A stretch of 64,000 bases of DNA from Verrucomicrobiales bacterium (GCA_024638765.1 JAHEJT010000006.1:1-64000), one strand, 5' to 3'; shown: positions 25,089 to 36,200, numbered from the stretch's first letter. Numbers and translations: made by a program. The notes: generated by a model not told the origin, from the sequence alone.

Positions 25089-25272
25089 GCCGGCGGCCCT
25101 GTAATCCGCTTGGTCTTCGGCCTTCTATTCCCCCCATCTGCTCCCTGACCTGAATCCTCGACGGAAGGTGATAATTTGCGGCGCGGCGTATCCTCGCTGC
25201 AACCCTTTTTCGATTTACATATCACCTTCGATCGGGGATAAACCGTAACCAAGGAAGTGTGTCCCCGTTCCC

Positions 25273-26112
25273 ATGTCCACGACCGAGGTTGTTACCACTG
25301 ATTTGCCGCACCTGATTACCCTCCTCGATGACGAGTCGGGGACGGTGCGCACCGCAGTGGGGGAGCGGCTCTTCGCATACGGAGAGGAACTCGACTCTGC
25401 ACTTGCGCGCCACCAGATCTGCCTGGGGGAGCGACAGGCCCGCATCGTGCGTGCAATATTCCGCGAACGCGGGCGCGAGTGGCTCAAGGAAGAATGGCTC
25501 CAGTGGAGAGACCTGGAAGATGAGTGCGCACGTTTGGAATCAGGTCTCGCGAGCCTCTCCTGGTTCCTCAACGGATTTCGACGCAGTCCGAAAAGAATTG
25601 AAGACCTGCTAAACGACCTGGCGACGCGCTGCCGCGAACGAGGAGCCGACGCAGGATTCGAAAACCTGATCGATTATCTCTTTTCGAGCGGCCGGTTTCG
25701 CGGCAACCGAAGCGATTATTACAATCCGCAAAACAGCGACCTGGCATGGGTGCTGGAATCGGGTCGGGGCAATCCCATCAGTCTTACCTGTTTGCTTATT
25801 CTCGTGGGAAACCGTTGCGGACTGCGTGTCGACGGCTGTAATTATCCGGGCCATTTTCTTGCGCGGTATACTTTCGAGAATGAGACCCTTCTGGTGGATT
25901 GTTTTAATCGTGGCATGGTCATTCGGGCCGAAGACTTAATCGAGCACCAGCCCTTCTCCTCGCATGAAGTCGGTGAAGCCGTGGGAAAATCAGCTTCCAC
26001 CGATGCCATCCTGATGCGGGTTCTGCGCAATCTCGAGACCGCCTTCTCACGGCTGGGAAGTCCCGAGGATCAAAGCCTGGTCCGCAAATTGTTGCGGCAG
26101 ATGCTTCCTTGA
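25273..26112 (+). CDS. SirB1/transglutaminase-like family protein
   Basis: The protein has 279 residues. The central part matches the transglutaminase-like core-2 (SirB1 N-terminal) family: SRGRFRGN-like sequence near 136, then NPISLTCLLILVGNRCGL near 165-182, NYPGHFLARYTFENETLLVDC near 192-212 and NRGMVIRAEDL. The PGHFL and D-C/F-N-G-type blocks are the family hallmarks, but no biochemical activity is established for most members. The N-terminal 100 residues are charged and helical (LGERQARIVRAIFRERGREW). There is no signal peptide. The start 11 codons before ITLLDDES is the first ATG after the tRNA region. The alpha/beta hydrolase gene follows after 21 bp, so the pair is likely co-transcribed. 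Confidence 0.8.
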   Translation: MSTTEVVTTDLPHLITLLDDESGTVRTAVGERLFAYGEELDSALARHQICLGERQARIVRAIFRERGREWLKEEWLQWRDLEDECARLESGLASLSWFLNGFRRSPKRIEDLLNDLATRCRERGADAGFENLIDYLFSSGRFRGNRSDYYNPQNSDLAWVLESGRGNPISLTCLLILVGNRCGLRVDGCNYPGHFLARYTFENETLLVDCFNRGMVIRAEDLIEHQPFSSHEVGEAVGKSASTDAILMRVLRNLETAFSRLGSPEDQSLVRKLLRQMLP

Positions 26113-26133
26113 GGATACTATCGAGATTACTCG

Positions 26134-27066
26134 ATGACCACTAACGCATCCGCACCCGAACGCCCGGGCGATTCCCAGAGGTATCCGTCCGTGGTCGGTA
26201 TGGAGCTTCACCGGCTTGAATTCAAACCGGAGCAGGCGCCACGCGGCGCTGTCCTGCTGGTCCACGGCCTGGGAGATCACATTGGCCGTTACCGGGAAAT
26301 CGGCGGCATGCTCTCGGGCAGAGGACTCCATGCCGCCGGAGTCGATCTTCCCGGCCACGGATTGTCCCCCGGTATTCGAGGGCACCTACGTGACTGGGAG
26401 ACCGTCGAATCGATCTTTCGGGAATCGGTAGATTTGCTGCGCGATCGTGTGGGACCCGATGTGCCCCTGGGCGTCATCGGACATTCCATGGGCGGATTTG
26501 CAGTCCTGCGCTTCATGCAGTGCGAGCCCGACTTCTTCCGATTCGCCTGGCTCAGTTCGCCTCTTATTCGTCCCCGGCAACGGCGGGGTCCGCTGATTAA
26601 TTCCCTGGCCCGGGTCGTGGCCCGAGTGCTTCCCACCCTGACCTTGGATACCGGTGTGCGTCCGGAAATGGGCCGGCCGGTAGTGAGGGAGGAAGATCGC
26701 GATCCACTGAGTCATCATCGCGTCAGCAGTGCTTTCGGTGTCGCGTTGCTGGACATGGAAGAGGAACTTCATCGCGATGTCGGACGATTTCATACCGATC
26801 TCTCTCTGCTGGTGACACATGGTGACGCGGATGTCGTCTGTCCCGCCGTCTATTCCCGGGAGTTCTACGATTCGGTGGGTGTCTCGGACAAGGAATACCG
26901 ATTGTTCCCCGGTGTCATGCACGAGCCGTTCCGGTATGAAGCCGGTGACAAGGTTCTCGCCGCGGCGGGCAGTTGGCTGGATCGTCTCGGATACGAATCG
27001 CGCGAGGAAGACACGGATCTGCGGGAGAATGCGGAGAAAACTTCCGCGGCCGGTCGCGCCGTTTGA
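26134..27066 (+). CDS. Alpha/beta hydrolase, monoacylglycerol-lipase-like (serine hydrolase)
   Basis: The protein has 310 residues. The N-terminal oxyanion/strand motif is VLLVHGLGDHIGRYREI. The nucleophile elbow is GHSMGGFA (Ser near residue 118), the acid is in THGDADVVCP and the His is in GVMHEPFR, giving a complete triad. The pattern LPGHGLSPGIRGHLRDW is typical of the Hydrolase_4/lysophospholipase group, so the substrate is probably a monoacylglycerol or lysophospholipid. There is no signal peptide, so it is cytosolic. It lies 21 bp after the SirB1-like gene. It converges on the sulfite reductase gene with only 24 bp between stop codons. Confidence 0.88.
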   Translation: MTTNASAPERPGDSQRYPSVVGMELHRLEFKPEQAPRGAVLLVHGLGDHIGRYREIGGMLSGRGLHAAGVDLPGHGLSPGIRGHLRDWETVESIFRESVDLLRDRVGPDVPLGVIGHSMGGFAVLRFMQCEPDFFRFAWLSSPLIRPRQRRGPLINSLARVVARVLPTLTLDTGVRPEMGRPVVREEDRDPLSHHRVSSAFGVALLDMEEELHRDVGRFHTDLSLLVTHGDADVVCPAVYSREFYDSVGVSDKEYRLFPGVMHEPFRYEAGDKVLAAAGSWLDRLGYESREEDTDLRENAEKTSAAGRAV

Positions 27067-27090
27067 AGCGTTTCCTGGAAGCGTTGGCGA

Positions 27091-28833
27091 TTAGATTCCG
27101 CCGGCAGCGCCGAGAATGCTCTGTTGACGTTCCTCGATCTCGAGGTGGAATTGCTCGGGATCGACGGCGGTTTCGCGCGTCCGGCCCCAGAAATCGGAGA
27201 AGCGCTCTCCCTCCTGGCGATTGGCGGCAAACTCTTCGAGGAGAGGACGGACTTCACCCGGGATTTCCTCAAACGTGACGACTTTCTTTTCAAGCGCAGC
27301 CAGGCGGTTGCCCCGGATGGAGCCACCGACGAACATGGCGTACTTGCCGGGGGCGCGGCCGACGAATCCTATATCCGCATTGTAAGGCCGGGCACAGCCG
27401 TTGGGACAACCCGTCATGCGAATGAGAAGCGGTTCATTTTGCAGCCCCAGTTCCCTTAGAATGGCGTCGATCTTGTCGAGGACATCGTCAAAAACGCGTT
27501 CGCTTTCCGAGAGCGCAAGACCGCAGGTCGGCAAAGCCACGCAGGCGTGCGCTGTCTTGCGCATCTCTGTGAACTCACCGGTGTGAGACACCCCATGCTC
27601 CGAAAGGATGGCGTCGATGGCGTCTTTTTGTCCGGGATCGATATCATGAAACATGAAATTAGTGTTCGGCGTCAGCCGCACCGGGAATTCAAATTCGGCC
27701 GCGATTTTCTTGAAGAGGCTCTTGAACTTCACGGAGCCGGTATCCTGGATGCGGCCCTGGGGGACATAGATCGAGCAGAAGAGCTTGCCGTCGCCCTGTT
27801 CATGCCAGCCCAGCAAGTCTGCGACGCTGTCGAATTCGACGTCTCGGGGCGGGTGCAGCGGGCAAGAAACGCGCTGGTGCATGGCATTCAAGAACCAGCG
27901 AATGCCGGCTGATTCCACCAGGTATTTGAGCCGGGCCTGCTTGCGGTCCTTGCGATTGCCGTATTCGCGCTGGATCTTGACGATGGCTTCGGCCACTTCC
28001 ACCGCGTCCTTTCGTTCGACATAAGCCAGGGGCTTCGCCAGGACCGGCCTGGTCTTGATCATGCCATGCGTCATCCCGAAGCCGCCTCCGACGAGCACGG
28101 TGTATCCGGTCACGCCCCCGTCCTCAAGGTGCGGGACGAATCCGATATCCTGTGAAAACACGTCGACGTCATTGCAGGGAGGAATAGCGATCCCGATCTT
28201 GAACTTGCGGGGAAGATAAACGCTTCCGTAAACGGGTTCTTCGTCCGCTTCGCCGTTGCCCGCGATCTTGGCTTGTGTTTCCAATTTTTCGCCGTTGAGC
28301 CAGATCTGATTATAAGAAGAACTCCGGGCGAGAAACCGATCGTTTAATTCTTCGGCCAACTTATGGGCATCTTGATGCGCCGCGTCGGCGATGGGGGCCG
28401 CGGGTCCCATCGTGTTGCGGACGACATCGCCGCACGCTCCCCACGTGGTTAGACCGGTGTCGTGGATCCGGGCGACGACGTCCTTGAGTCCGCCCTTGAG
28501 AATGCCGTGGAACTGAATGCCTTGACGCGAAGTGATCCGGAGAGTGTGATTTGCCAGCTCGTCGCTGATGCGATCGTGATCCAGGTATTGTGCCGCCGTC
28601 ATGGCGCCTCCCGGCATTTTGTTCCGCACCATGAAGGACCATGCCTTGTCGAGCTTCTGCTTGCGCAGTTCAGACCGTTGGTCACGGTCGTCCTGCTGGT
28701 AACTGCCATGAAACTTGAGAAGCTGATACTCGGCTTCTTCAAAGTGAGTGGCGGTGGACTCGAGCGTTTCCACGATCCGTCCCCGGAGCCCCTGGCTCTC
28801 TCTCTTGATGTCTTCTACGCTCTGTTTGGCCAT
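27091..28833 (-). CDS. cysI: Sulfite reductase hemoprotein beta subunit
   Basis: The protein has 580 residues and catalyses six-electron reduction of sulfite to sulfide in assimilatory sulfur metabolism. The two ferredoxin-like domains and two siroheme-binding halves are recognisable. The 4Fe-4S/siroheme cysteines occur as CVALPTC (Cys-x5-Cys) and GCPNGC (Cys-x3-Cys), the same spacing as E. coli CysI. Siroheme/sulfite contacts such as GACGDVVRNTMGPAAP and KMPGGAMTAAQYL near the N-terminus are conserved. Length and motifs favour sulfite over nitrite reductase. No CysJ flavoprotein or other cys gene is adjacent, so the electron donor (NADPH-flavoprotein or ferredoxin) is not indicated. It is a single-gene unit on the minus strand. 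Confidence 0.93.
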   Translation of the reverse strand: MAKQSVEDIKRESQGLRGRIVETLESTATHFEEAEYQLLKFHGSYQQDDRDQRSELRKQKLDKAWSFMVRNKMPGGAMTAAQYLDHDRISDELANHTLRITSRQGIQFHGILKGGLKDVVARIHDTGLTTWGACGDVVRNTMGPAAPIADAAHQDAHKLAEELNDRFLARSSSYNQIWLNGEKLETQAKIAGNGEADEEPVYGSVYLPRKFKIGIAIPPCNDVDVFSQDIGFVPHLEDGGVTGYTVLVGGGFGMTHGMIKTRPVLAKPLAYVERKDAVEVAEAIVKIQREYGNRKDRKQARLKYLVESAGIRWFLNAMHQRVSCPLHPPRDVEFDSVADLLGWHEQGDGKLFCSIYVPQGRIQDTGSVKFKSLFKKIAAEFEFPVRLTPNTNFMFHDIDPGQKDAIDAILSEHGVSHTGEFTEMRKTAHACVALPTCGLALSESERVFDDVLDKIDAILRELGLQNEPLLIRMTGCPNGCARPYNADIGFVGRAPGKYAMFVGGSIRGNRLAALEKKVVTFEEIPGEVRPLLEEFAANRQEGERFSDFWGRTRETAVDPEQFHLEIEERQQSILGAAGGI

Positions 28834-29062
28834 GGCCGGGAAATTGCGGATACTAGTTGAGAATCGATGCGATCAGGTGCTAGCGGACGCCGAATCGTCC
28901 GACGCGGAAACAGCCCGCCGTGGCCGTGGCGGTTCCACGAGCCTCCGGGAGGGCTGGGAAAGGTAGAAGAAAGGAAAAGGGATTGCAACCGCCAATGCCC
29001 GACGTGAAAAGGGAGCGGGGAGGGGCCGGGGGGCGACTTGACGCGCGGGACTCCGAGAAGTG

Positions 29063-29428
29063 TCAGGAGGAACTCCCCTTCCACCAATCGTCTGGTTTCT
29101 CCCAGGGAGCCCGCGGGGGTTGTTGCTCCTGCGGTTGATGGGATTCCTGCGAGCTCGAGCGGGGATTCGGCTCTTCCAGATCGAGTTTTTCCAGTTGGCT
29201 CTGAAGATCCTCGATGCCGAGATCGGTTCGGTGACGCTGGGCCTTGCGGAAATGAAGGTAGATGAAAAATGCCGCCACCGCCGCCACAATCCCGGCCACG
29301 AGACCGAGAAGAAAGACCGCCAGGCCGTTGCTTGCCGGGGTGGGATCCGCGTTTCCGATTCCGAAAGTGCTGTGAAGGATCTCCGCAATGGGAACGGCAC
29401 TCAGAGCATCACTGGCTGGGCTCGGCAT
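29063..29428 (-). CDS. Small single-pass membrane protein, function unknown
   Basis: The protein has 121 residues. A short N-terminal segment is followed by one transmembrane helix (NGLAVFLLGLVAGIVAAVAAFFIYLHF, shown in part; about residues 35-60). Then come a basic stretch (RKAQRHRTD), a short acidic helix (LEDLQSQLEKLDLEE-like) and a Pro/Gln-rich tail ending in a Trp cluster (KPDDWWKG). The composition fits a real small protein, not an antisense frame. No family is recognised. It lies between the sulfite reductase and GNAT genes on the same strand, 229 bp upstream of the former. Confidence 0.6.
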   Translation of the reverse strand: MPSPASDALSAVPIAEILHSTFGIGNADPTPASNGLAVFLLGLVAGIVAAVAAFFIYLHFRKAQRHRTDLGIEDLQSQLEKLDLEEPNPRSSSQESHQPQEQQPPRAPWEKPDDWWKGSSS

Positions 29429-29611
29429 CGTTTCGAGGGCAGGGTTTACGGTTGGGAGGGTCGAAAGGGTCCGGAAAGCGCGTCCCTAAGAAACCGGCCG
29501 CGGACCACCATTCCCCGGCGGGTCTTCCCGACGCAGCTTCACATCAAAGCATAAGCTTTTGGCCGGAGATGAAAAGATCTTCCGTCGAAAAAATAGGCGA
29601 AAATTCCGGCG

Positions 29612-30082
29612 TCACTGATCCAGCATCAGGCGCATTGGAATCATGTGGGAAAACTGGAATCCATGGTTCTGGAAGAATCGCTGCGATTCCTCACTGATCT
29701 TGTCCGTCAAAAGCGTGATGCGAAGGAAATCCTTTTGCCGGGCGTATTCGATAGCGTATTCGATCAACTTGGCGCCGTACCCCTGCCCGCGGTGAGCCGG
29801 GTGGACGATCATGTCTTCCAATATAATGACAAACCCACCCGCAGCCGTGCTGAGCGTGAAGAGCAGATTCATCATGCCTATAATCTGGTGATCGGTCCGG
29901 ATCACGAATATCCGCCCGCGGCTGGGCTCCTCGAGGACCAGCCGAAGGCCGCGTTCCTGACGCTCACGATCGGGCTCGAAATCTTCCTCCTCCTGGAACA
30001 ACTCGAGAAGCAAGTCTGCAAGTTCCGGAAGATCGTCGATCGTGGATTGTTCGACCCTGGTCTCTGTCTGTGGCATCGCCAT
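29612..30082 (-). CDS. GNAT-family N-acetyltransferase
   Basis: The protein has 156 residues from the chosen ATG. The acetyl-CoA-binding motif A is VHPAHRGQGYGAKLIEYA, with R/Q-x-x-G-x-G clear, and motif B follows (YARQKDFLRITLLTD...FFQNHGFQFSH). It transfers an acetyl group from acetyl-CoA to an amine; the substrate is unknown. The frame continues 27 codons further upstream (to 30163), but that extension is Cys- and basic-rich with no GNAT resemblance, and the ATG pair at 30082/30076 fits the fold. It diverges from the AddB-like gene, whose frame spuriously extends across this gene in antisense. Confidence 0.87.
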   Translation of the reverse strand: MAMPQTETRVEQSTIDDLPELADLLLELFQEEEDFEPDRERQERGLRLVLEEPSRGRIFVIRTDHQIIGMMNLLFTLSTAAGGFVIILEDMIVHPAHRGQGYGAKLIEYAIEYARQKDFLRITLLTDKISEESQRFFQNHGFQFSHMIPMRLMLDQ

Positions 30083-30286
30083 GGAAAGATTGAGAATAGC
30101 AAAAAATCTGCCAACACAACATTTAATTGCCTTGGCGCCATATTCTCTGGAATTGAACGGCAATATCTATACTTACTCACAAACCGAAAGCGTACGAATC
30201 AGGTCTCCCGATTTTTCTTTCAGCAGCACACTCGGCTTGGTTTTACTGCTCGCGGGACCTTGGGGGCACCGGGTCGCACTCCGCAG

Positions 30287-33241
30287 ATGACAGCAGTCGC
30301 CAGAGATTTCCTCGGGTGGGACCACCCGTTGCCGGAAACGGCTGCGGCGTATCTCATTGGGTCAGTCGCCGAACCCGGCGTCTTTCTCGATCTCAGCAAC
30401 GCTCTCGTCGTGGTGCCGACCCGGAATTCCGGACGCAGGCTTCGCGAGGTGCTGGCCCAACTCGCGCATCGTAAGGGAAAAAAGGCTCTCCTTCCGCCCC
30501 AGGTCGTGCCCCCGGAATTCCTCCTTAGCCTCATCTCCCGGCCGGCGGAAGGCCGTGTCGCCGCCCCTCTCGAAGCCACGCTCGCCTGGGTGGGATTGCT
30601 GCGCGAAATCGACCTGGAGCAATACCGCACCCTCTTCCCCGTCGATCCGGCCCGCCAGGATTTCGGGTGGGCGCTGGCCACCGCCGAGGGCCTCGTCGAG
30701 CTCCGGCGGCAGCTCGGGGAATCCGGACTCGAGATTTCTGACATCGCCCGCGCGCTGGCGCCCGATTTCGAGGAAAAAGCCCGCTGGCAGGAATTGCGCG
30801 AACTGGAGAGGCAGTTCAAGGAGCGCCTGCACGCCGGTGGTCTGCGTGACTTGGAATCGACCCGCAAAGCGAATGCGCAAAGCCCGGCGGCTCCCGACGG
30901 CATCCGGGAGATCGTCCTGCTGGCGGCGCCCGACCCGGTGCCGCTGGCGATTGCAGTGGCCGGGAAATTGCGCGAGACCATGCCGGTCAGGGTGGCGGTC
31001 TATGCGCCGGAATCCCTGCAGGATCATTTCGACGCGTGGGGCCGTCCCATCGTGGAGCGATGGATGGCGCGCCGGACATCGATTCCGGATTTCGAGCGGA
31101 CCGTGCATCTGGCCGCCGATCCCGAGGCACAGGCGGGCCTGGCGGCGGCGATTGCGGCGCGGCAATCGGAAATCCACAATGCCGTCGCCATCGGTGTCCT
31201 CGATTCCGAGGTAACGCCCGTGCTCGAGCGGAGGCTGTTGGAAAAAGAGATCCGACCTTTCAATCCGCAGGGCACTTCTCTCGAAGGCGAGGGTGTCATT
31301 CACCTGCTGGACACGCTCAAGAGGTTGATGCGCGAGGGCGCGCTTCGCGATTGCACGAGCCTGCTGCGCTGCCCCGACTATTCCGATTACATGGCGGCGA
31401 AGACAGGGACGTGGGAACTTTTCGCGGTCCTCGAGGCCCTGGATGTGCTGGGGCAGAAGCGCTTCCCCGCATCGCTGAAGGACGCGCGCCATTTTCTGAA
31501 AGAGGATAACGAGTGGAGGCGGGAAACGGAGGGAGTCCACCGGAGTCCGGGCGCGGAACAGGCGGAGGCGGCGCTCGACAAGACCGTGGAGATGCTGCAG
31601 CACCTGGAAGAAACGCCCCTGGGCGATGGTCTCGCGGAGTTGTTGAGCGCGATTTTTGCGAACCGGGTGGAGGACCCCGAATCGAGGACCGCGAAACTCT
31701 TGTCCACCGTGGGGGCGGTGACCTTGCAGCTGCTCGCACAGCTCGAGGACGCCGGGGCGGACGCGAAAACGCTGGCCAAGCCGGATCAAATGGAGTTGTT
31801 ACTGCAGTTTCTCAAGCGGGAGACATGGTTTGAAGACCGGCTGGCCGATGCCGTGGATTTGCAGGGCTGGCTGGAACTGTTCTGGGAGGACGCTCCGCAC
31901 CTGGTGATCACCGGGTTCAACGACGGACTCGTGCCCGAGGCGGTCGTGGGCGACATCTACCTGCCCGAATCCCTCGCGGAAATCCTCATTCAACGGCGCG
32001 AGATCGCTTTAAAAACCAACCGGCAGCGGCTGGCGCGGGACGCTTACCTGCTCGAATCGATGTGCGCGTGGCGCGACGCGGAAGGCGGCCGGATCGATTT
32101 GCTCTTTGGAAAAGCAACCAACGCCGGGGATCCCCTGCATCCATCGCGGTTGTTGCTCCGCTGTCCCGACGATGAACTGCCGGAGAAATGTCTGCGTGTC
32201 TTTGCGGAAGCGACGCCCACGGGCACCAACTTATCGTGGACTCCGGGATTCCAGCTCTTGCCCAACGCCCCGCGCACTCCTGCGGCGAAGGGGGACGGCG
32301 CGGGCGCGGACAAAAAAATTTCCGTGACCGCATTCAAGACCTATCTGCAGTCGCCCTTTCATTTCTATCTCAGGCACGTGGAAGAAATGGGCGTGATCGA
32401 TCCGGAAAAAGTCGAGATGGACCCATTGGATTTCGGCAATCTCTGTCACCGGGTGCTGCAGGATTTCGGGGAAGACGTATCGCTGCGTGATTCGCGTGAA
32501 GCCGCGGAGATCGCGGCTTTCCTGCGCGAAAAACTAAAGAGCCGCGCCGGCGCCCTCTTCGGCAACTCACCCACTCTCCCGGTGCAGATCCAGCTCGACA
32601 CGCTCCGGAAGCGGCTCGAGAAAGCGGCGGAGATTCAGGCGCAGGAGAGGGAGGCGGGCTGGGTCATCTTGGACGTGGAATACAAGCTGCACGATCGTCC
32701 TGACGGAAAAAAATTCGAAATGGGCGGCTATCACATCCGCGGCATGATCGACCGCATCGAGCGCCACGAGGAAAGCGGCGAGATCCGCATTCTCGATTAC
32801 AAGACGGGGGACACCGCGAAGTCGCCCGCGGGCGAGCATATAAAGCAGGTGACCGCGGCCACGCGCATGGACCTGGTCAAGGAATACGCGGTGTTTGAGA
32901 TCGAGGGAAAGACATGGCGCTGGATCGATCTGCAGCTGGCGCTTTACCGGCTGGGATTGCGGGAGGATTACCCGGATGCAAAGATCCGGTGCGGATACTT
33001 CAACCTGCCGCGCGCCCTGCTGGAGGTGGGCGTGCAGGAATGGGAGCCGATGGATGACGCCCTGGACCCCGCGGCCGGACGTTGCGCCGCCGGCGTGATC
33101 GGAGCGGTGGAGGCCGGCATTTTCTGGCCGTCGGAATCCGTGTATCAGAACGATGATTTCGTGGACATCCATCTCAACGTCCCGGAAAGCACGGTCGATT
33201 CAAAATACTTAACAGGTTCCGGAAGGGGCGCGCGCCGATGA
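30287..33241 (+). CDS. AddB-like PD-(D/E)XK exonuclease / inactive helicase subunit
   Basis: The protein has 984 residues from the ATG at 30287. The frame runs open from 29645, but the first 214 codons overlap the GNAT gene in antisense and are not part of the protein. The N-terminal section (ALVVVPTRNSGRRLREVL) matches AddB-type proteins, which have a helicase-like body without an intact Walker A. Near the C-terminus, SVTAFKTYLQSPFHFYL and then IRGMIDRIE and ILDYKTGD form the PD-(D/E)XK nuclease. Together with the gene that follows it should process DNA double-strand ends for recombination. The overlap of ATGA with the next start shows tight coupling. Chi recognition cannot be inferred. Confidence 0.85.
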   Translation: MTAVARDFLGWDHPLPETAAAYLIGSVAEPGVFLDLSNALVVVPTRNSGRRLREVLAQLAHRKGKKALLPPQVVPPEFLLSLISRPAEGRVAAPLEATLAWVGLLREIDLEQYRTLFPVDPARQDFGWALATAEGLVELRRQLGESGLEISDIARALAPDFEEKARWQELRELERQFKERLHAGGLRDLESTRKANAQSPAAPDGIREIVLLAAPDPVPLAIAVAGKLRETMPVRVAVYAPESLQDHFDAWGRPIVERWMARRTSIPDFERTVHLAADPEAQAGLAAAIAARQSEIHNAVAIGVLDSEVTPVLERRLLEKEIRPFNPQGTSLEGEGVIHLLDTLKRLMREGALRDCTSLLRCPDYSDYMAAKTGTWELFAVLEALDVLGQKRFPASLKDARHFLKEDNEWRRETEGVHRSPGAEQAEAALDKTVEMLQHLEETPLGDGLAELLSAIFANRVEDPESRTAKLLSTVGAVTLQLLAQLEDAGADAKTLAKPDQMELLLQFLKRETWFEDRLADAVDLQGWLELFWEDAPHLVITGFNDGLVPEAVVGDIYLPESLAEILIQRREIALKTNRQRLARDAYLLESMCAWRDAEGGRIDLLFGKATNAGDPLHPSRLLLRCPDDELPEKCLRVFAEATPTGTNLSWTPGFQLLPNAPRTPAAKGDGAGADKKISVTAFKTYLQSPFHFYLRHVEEMGVIDPEKVEMDPLDFGNLCHRVLQDFGEDVSLRDSREAAEIAAFLREKLKSRAGALFGNSPTLPVQIQLDTLRKRLEKAAEIQAQEREAGWVILDVEYKLHDRPDGKKFEMGGYHIRGMIDRIERHEESGEIRILDYKTGDTAKSPAGEHIKQVTAATRMDLVKEYAVFEIEGKTWRWIDLQLALYRLGLREDYPDAKIRCGYFNLPRALLEVGVQEWEPMDDALDPAAGRCAAGVIGAVEAGIFWPSESVYQNDDFVDIHLNVPESTVDSKYLTGSGRGARR

Positions 33242-36200
33242 CGAAGACGCTTCCAGTCGTCAAAAACGAGATGATCCGCGCGTCCGCGGGCTCAGGAAAG
33301 ACCTACCGATTGACCAACCGGTTCATTCGGCTGATGGCGCTGGGCGTCGAGCCGGAGCATCTCATCGCGCTGACCTTTACCCGGAAGGCGGCAGGGGAAT
33401 TCTTTGACGAGATCTTGAACAAGCTGGCGGCCGCGGCGCGCGATCCGGCGCACGCGGCCGCGCTGGCGGGGAGCGAGGATTTCGAGATGCCGGACTTCGA
33501 CTCCGGGCAGGCCCGCGTGCTGCTTCGCAAACTCGTCGAGCGCATGCACCTGCTGAGCCTGGGAACCCTGGACAGTTTTTTTAACCGGATTCTGCGCAGT
33601 TTTCCGGCGGAATTCGGACTCAGTAAGCAGTTTGAAATTCTGCAGGAATTTGAAAAAGCCGCGGCGCGGCAGGAAGTCTTCGCGGGTCTCTTCCGCGAGA
33701 TTGATAACCGGGAAGAATTCATCGAGGAATTCCGGCTGGCGACGTTCGGGGGTGAGGAGCGTTCGCTGAAGAAGAAACTGGACGACTTCGTGCAGCAGTA
33801 TCACCTGCTCTACTTGCGCGCGCCGGACGAGGAATTGTGGGGAGACCAGGAAAAGATCTGGGACGGAGGCTGTCCTTACCTGGACGCGGTAGAAATCGAC
33901 ATTGAAAAGGAATGCGAGGCGCTGGAGCCGTTCCTGGAGTATTCCGGCACCCTGCACAAGAGCGCGGTCAAATCCTGGAAAGCGTTCTTCGACCTGGTGC
34001 GCCGCTATTACCCGGGATACGTGCGCGGGGGCCAGTGCAAGACACTCGTGCAGAATCTGCTGACGGTTTACCCGGAAATGCGCGCGGGAGAGACCGTGAT
34101 CGTAAAGAACCATAAAGATCACGAGATCATGCCGGATGCCGGCCGTCACCTTGCGCGATTGCTCGACTGGTTCATGTATTGCGAATTGAAGCCGCATTTT
34201 GAAAAAACGCGCGGGCTTTACCGGGTGATGCGCCGGTTTGAGAACTCCTATCACGCGCGGGTGCGCCGCGCGGGCCGCCTTGGATTCGACGACGTGCAGA
34301 GAATCCTGGCGGGTTCCGGGCCCGAGCCCGGCCCGGCGCTTTCGCAGTTCGAGCGCGAGGAAAGACATTTGCGGATCGATTACCGCTTGGACGGAAGATA
34401 CGGGCACTGGTTGCTGGATGAGTTTCAGGACACCAGCCCGCTGCAGTGGAGAGTGATTGAAAACCTGGTGGACGAGGTCGTACAGGACGCGTCCGGGCAG
34501 CGCAGTTTTTTCTGCGTGGGCGACATCAAGCAGGCCATCTTCGCCTGGCGCGGCGGCGATTCGCGGCTCTTCGAGCAGGTGCATCGGCGATACAACAACG
34601 AGGGTGCGGGGCCGTTACACGAGGAGCACATGGAGGAGTCGTGGCGTTCCAGCCCCGTGATTCTCGACGTGGTGAATCGCGTCTTCGGGGACCGGGAACT
34701 GCTGGCAGGCTTTTTCCCCGGGCACAAGACCTTCGTGCAGCGCTGGTCGGAATCGTTTGACGAGCACACCACGCATTACGGCGACCGAGTCGGGTGGGTC
34801 CAACTGATCAACGCGGTCAAGCCCGAGGGGGAGAAGAGCACTCCTGGAGAATGCCGTTACGAAATCGTGCGGGCATTGCTCGATGATCTGCGTCCGCATG
34901 AGCGCGGGCTCAGTTGCGCGGTCCTGGTGCGGACCAACCCGGACGGCGCGCAAGTAACCGATTATTTGCGCCGTAAATCCAGGGTCCCGGTGGTGTTCGA
35001 GTCGGATACCGAAATCGGAAACGATCATCCGCTGGGGGCCACGTTTATTTCGCTCCTGCATTTTTCCGCTCACCCGGCGGACACGTTCGCGTGGAAACAC
35101 GTCAGCATGACGCCGCCTTTTGCACGATTGGGCGCGCACGCCCTCCCGCGGGCGCGGGAGGAGCTGGCGGTTGAAACGCTCTCTACCGTTTACGACCTCG
35201 GATTTGCCGCGGTGCTGGAGCGCTGGGTACGGCGGCTGGAAGAAGCCGGGGTCACGCTGGATTCCTATGGCGCCAACCGGCTTCAGTCTCTAACCAGGGC
35301 CGCCCGGGAATTCGATTTCACCGGAAATCGCCGCGTCGAGGATTTTCTTGCTTACCTGCGCGCGTTCACTTCGCGCGAAGTTCCCGCCGCGGGCGTCGTG
35401 CAGGTAATGACGATTCACAAGGCCAAGGGTTTAACATTCGATCTGGTACTTGTCGCTGACATTGAAGGAAACGACATTACCAGCATCGGATCCATGGGCC
35501 TGACCGCCCATGTCAACGAGGAGCGGGAGGCCGAATGGGTGCTTTCTTTTCCACGCAAAGACGTCTGCGACGCCGATCCGGTGTTGCGCGAGGCCCGCCG
35601 TAAGATCGAGAATGAGGATGCATTCGAAGAATTGTGCACGCTGTATGTGGCCCTGACGCGCGCGAAGTTTGCGAATTACATCATCACGAGCCCGGAGAAC
35701 GGAAAAGCCAATCTCCGCAGTATCGTCGCTGCGGCCCTGGCGGACGGGGAGGCCGTGGAACGCAAATTCGGCGCGCAAGCGGCGTGCGTCCTGCACGAAA
35801 GCGGCAACGCCGACTGGTTCGAAGACGAGGAAGTGCATGCGGCGGGCAAAGCGGCGAGTGAGAAGCGGGAGGAGCAGGCTGCGGATCTTCAGACGCCCGT
35901 GACGGCCACAAGGCAGTTCGCGCCCTTGCGGCGGAGATTTCCTTCCAGACTCCTGAAACGGCATGATTTTACGGACTCGGGCCGGTGGTTTCACCGCCGG
36001 GGGGGACGGGCGGCCGCTTATGGCACGTTGGTGCATTCTCTCCTCGAGCAAATCGAATGGCTGGAGGAGACCGGGGAAAAAGAATTACGGGAGCTCTGGA
36101 CTCGGACAGTCGACTTGGATGCCGATGAGGCCGGCGCTGCACAGGACGAAGCCCTCCAGGCCCTCGCTGCACCCGCTATCCGCGCTTTCTTCACACAAAC

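Noticed and set aside
29645-30286. N-terminal 214 codons of the AddB-like frame
   Set aside because: They lie antisense to the GNAT gene and do not look like AddB; homology-like sequence begins after the ATG at 30287.
33292-34584. Minus-strand frame of 430 codons opposite the AddA-like gene
   Set aside because: Antisense to helicase motifs I-III; composition typical of a shadow frame.
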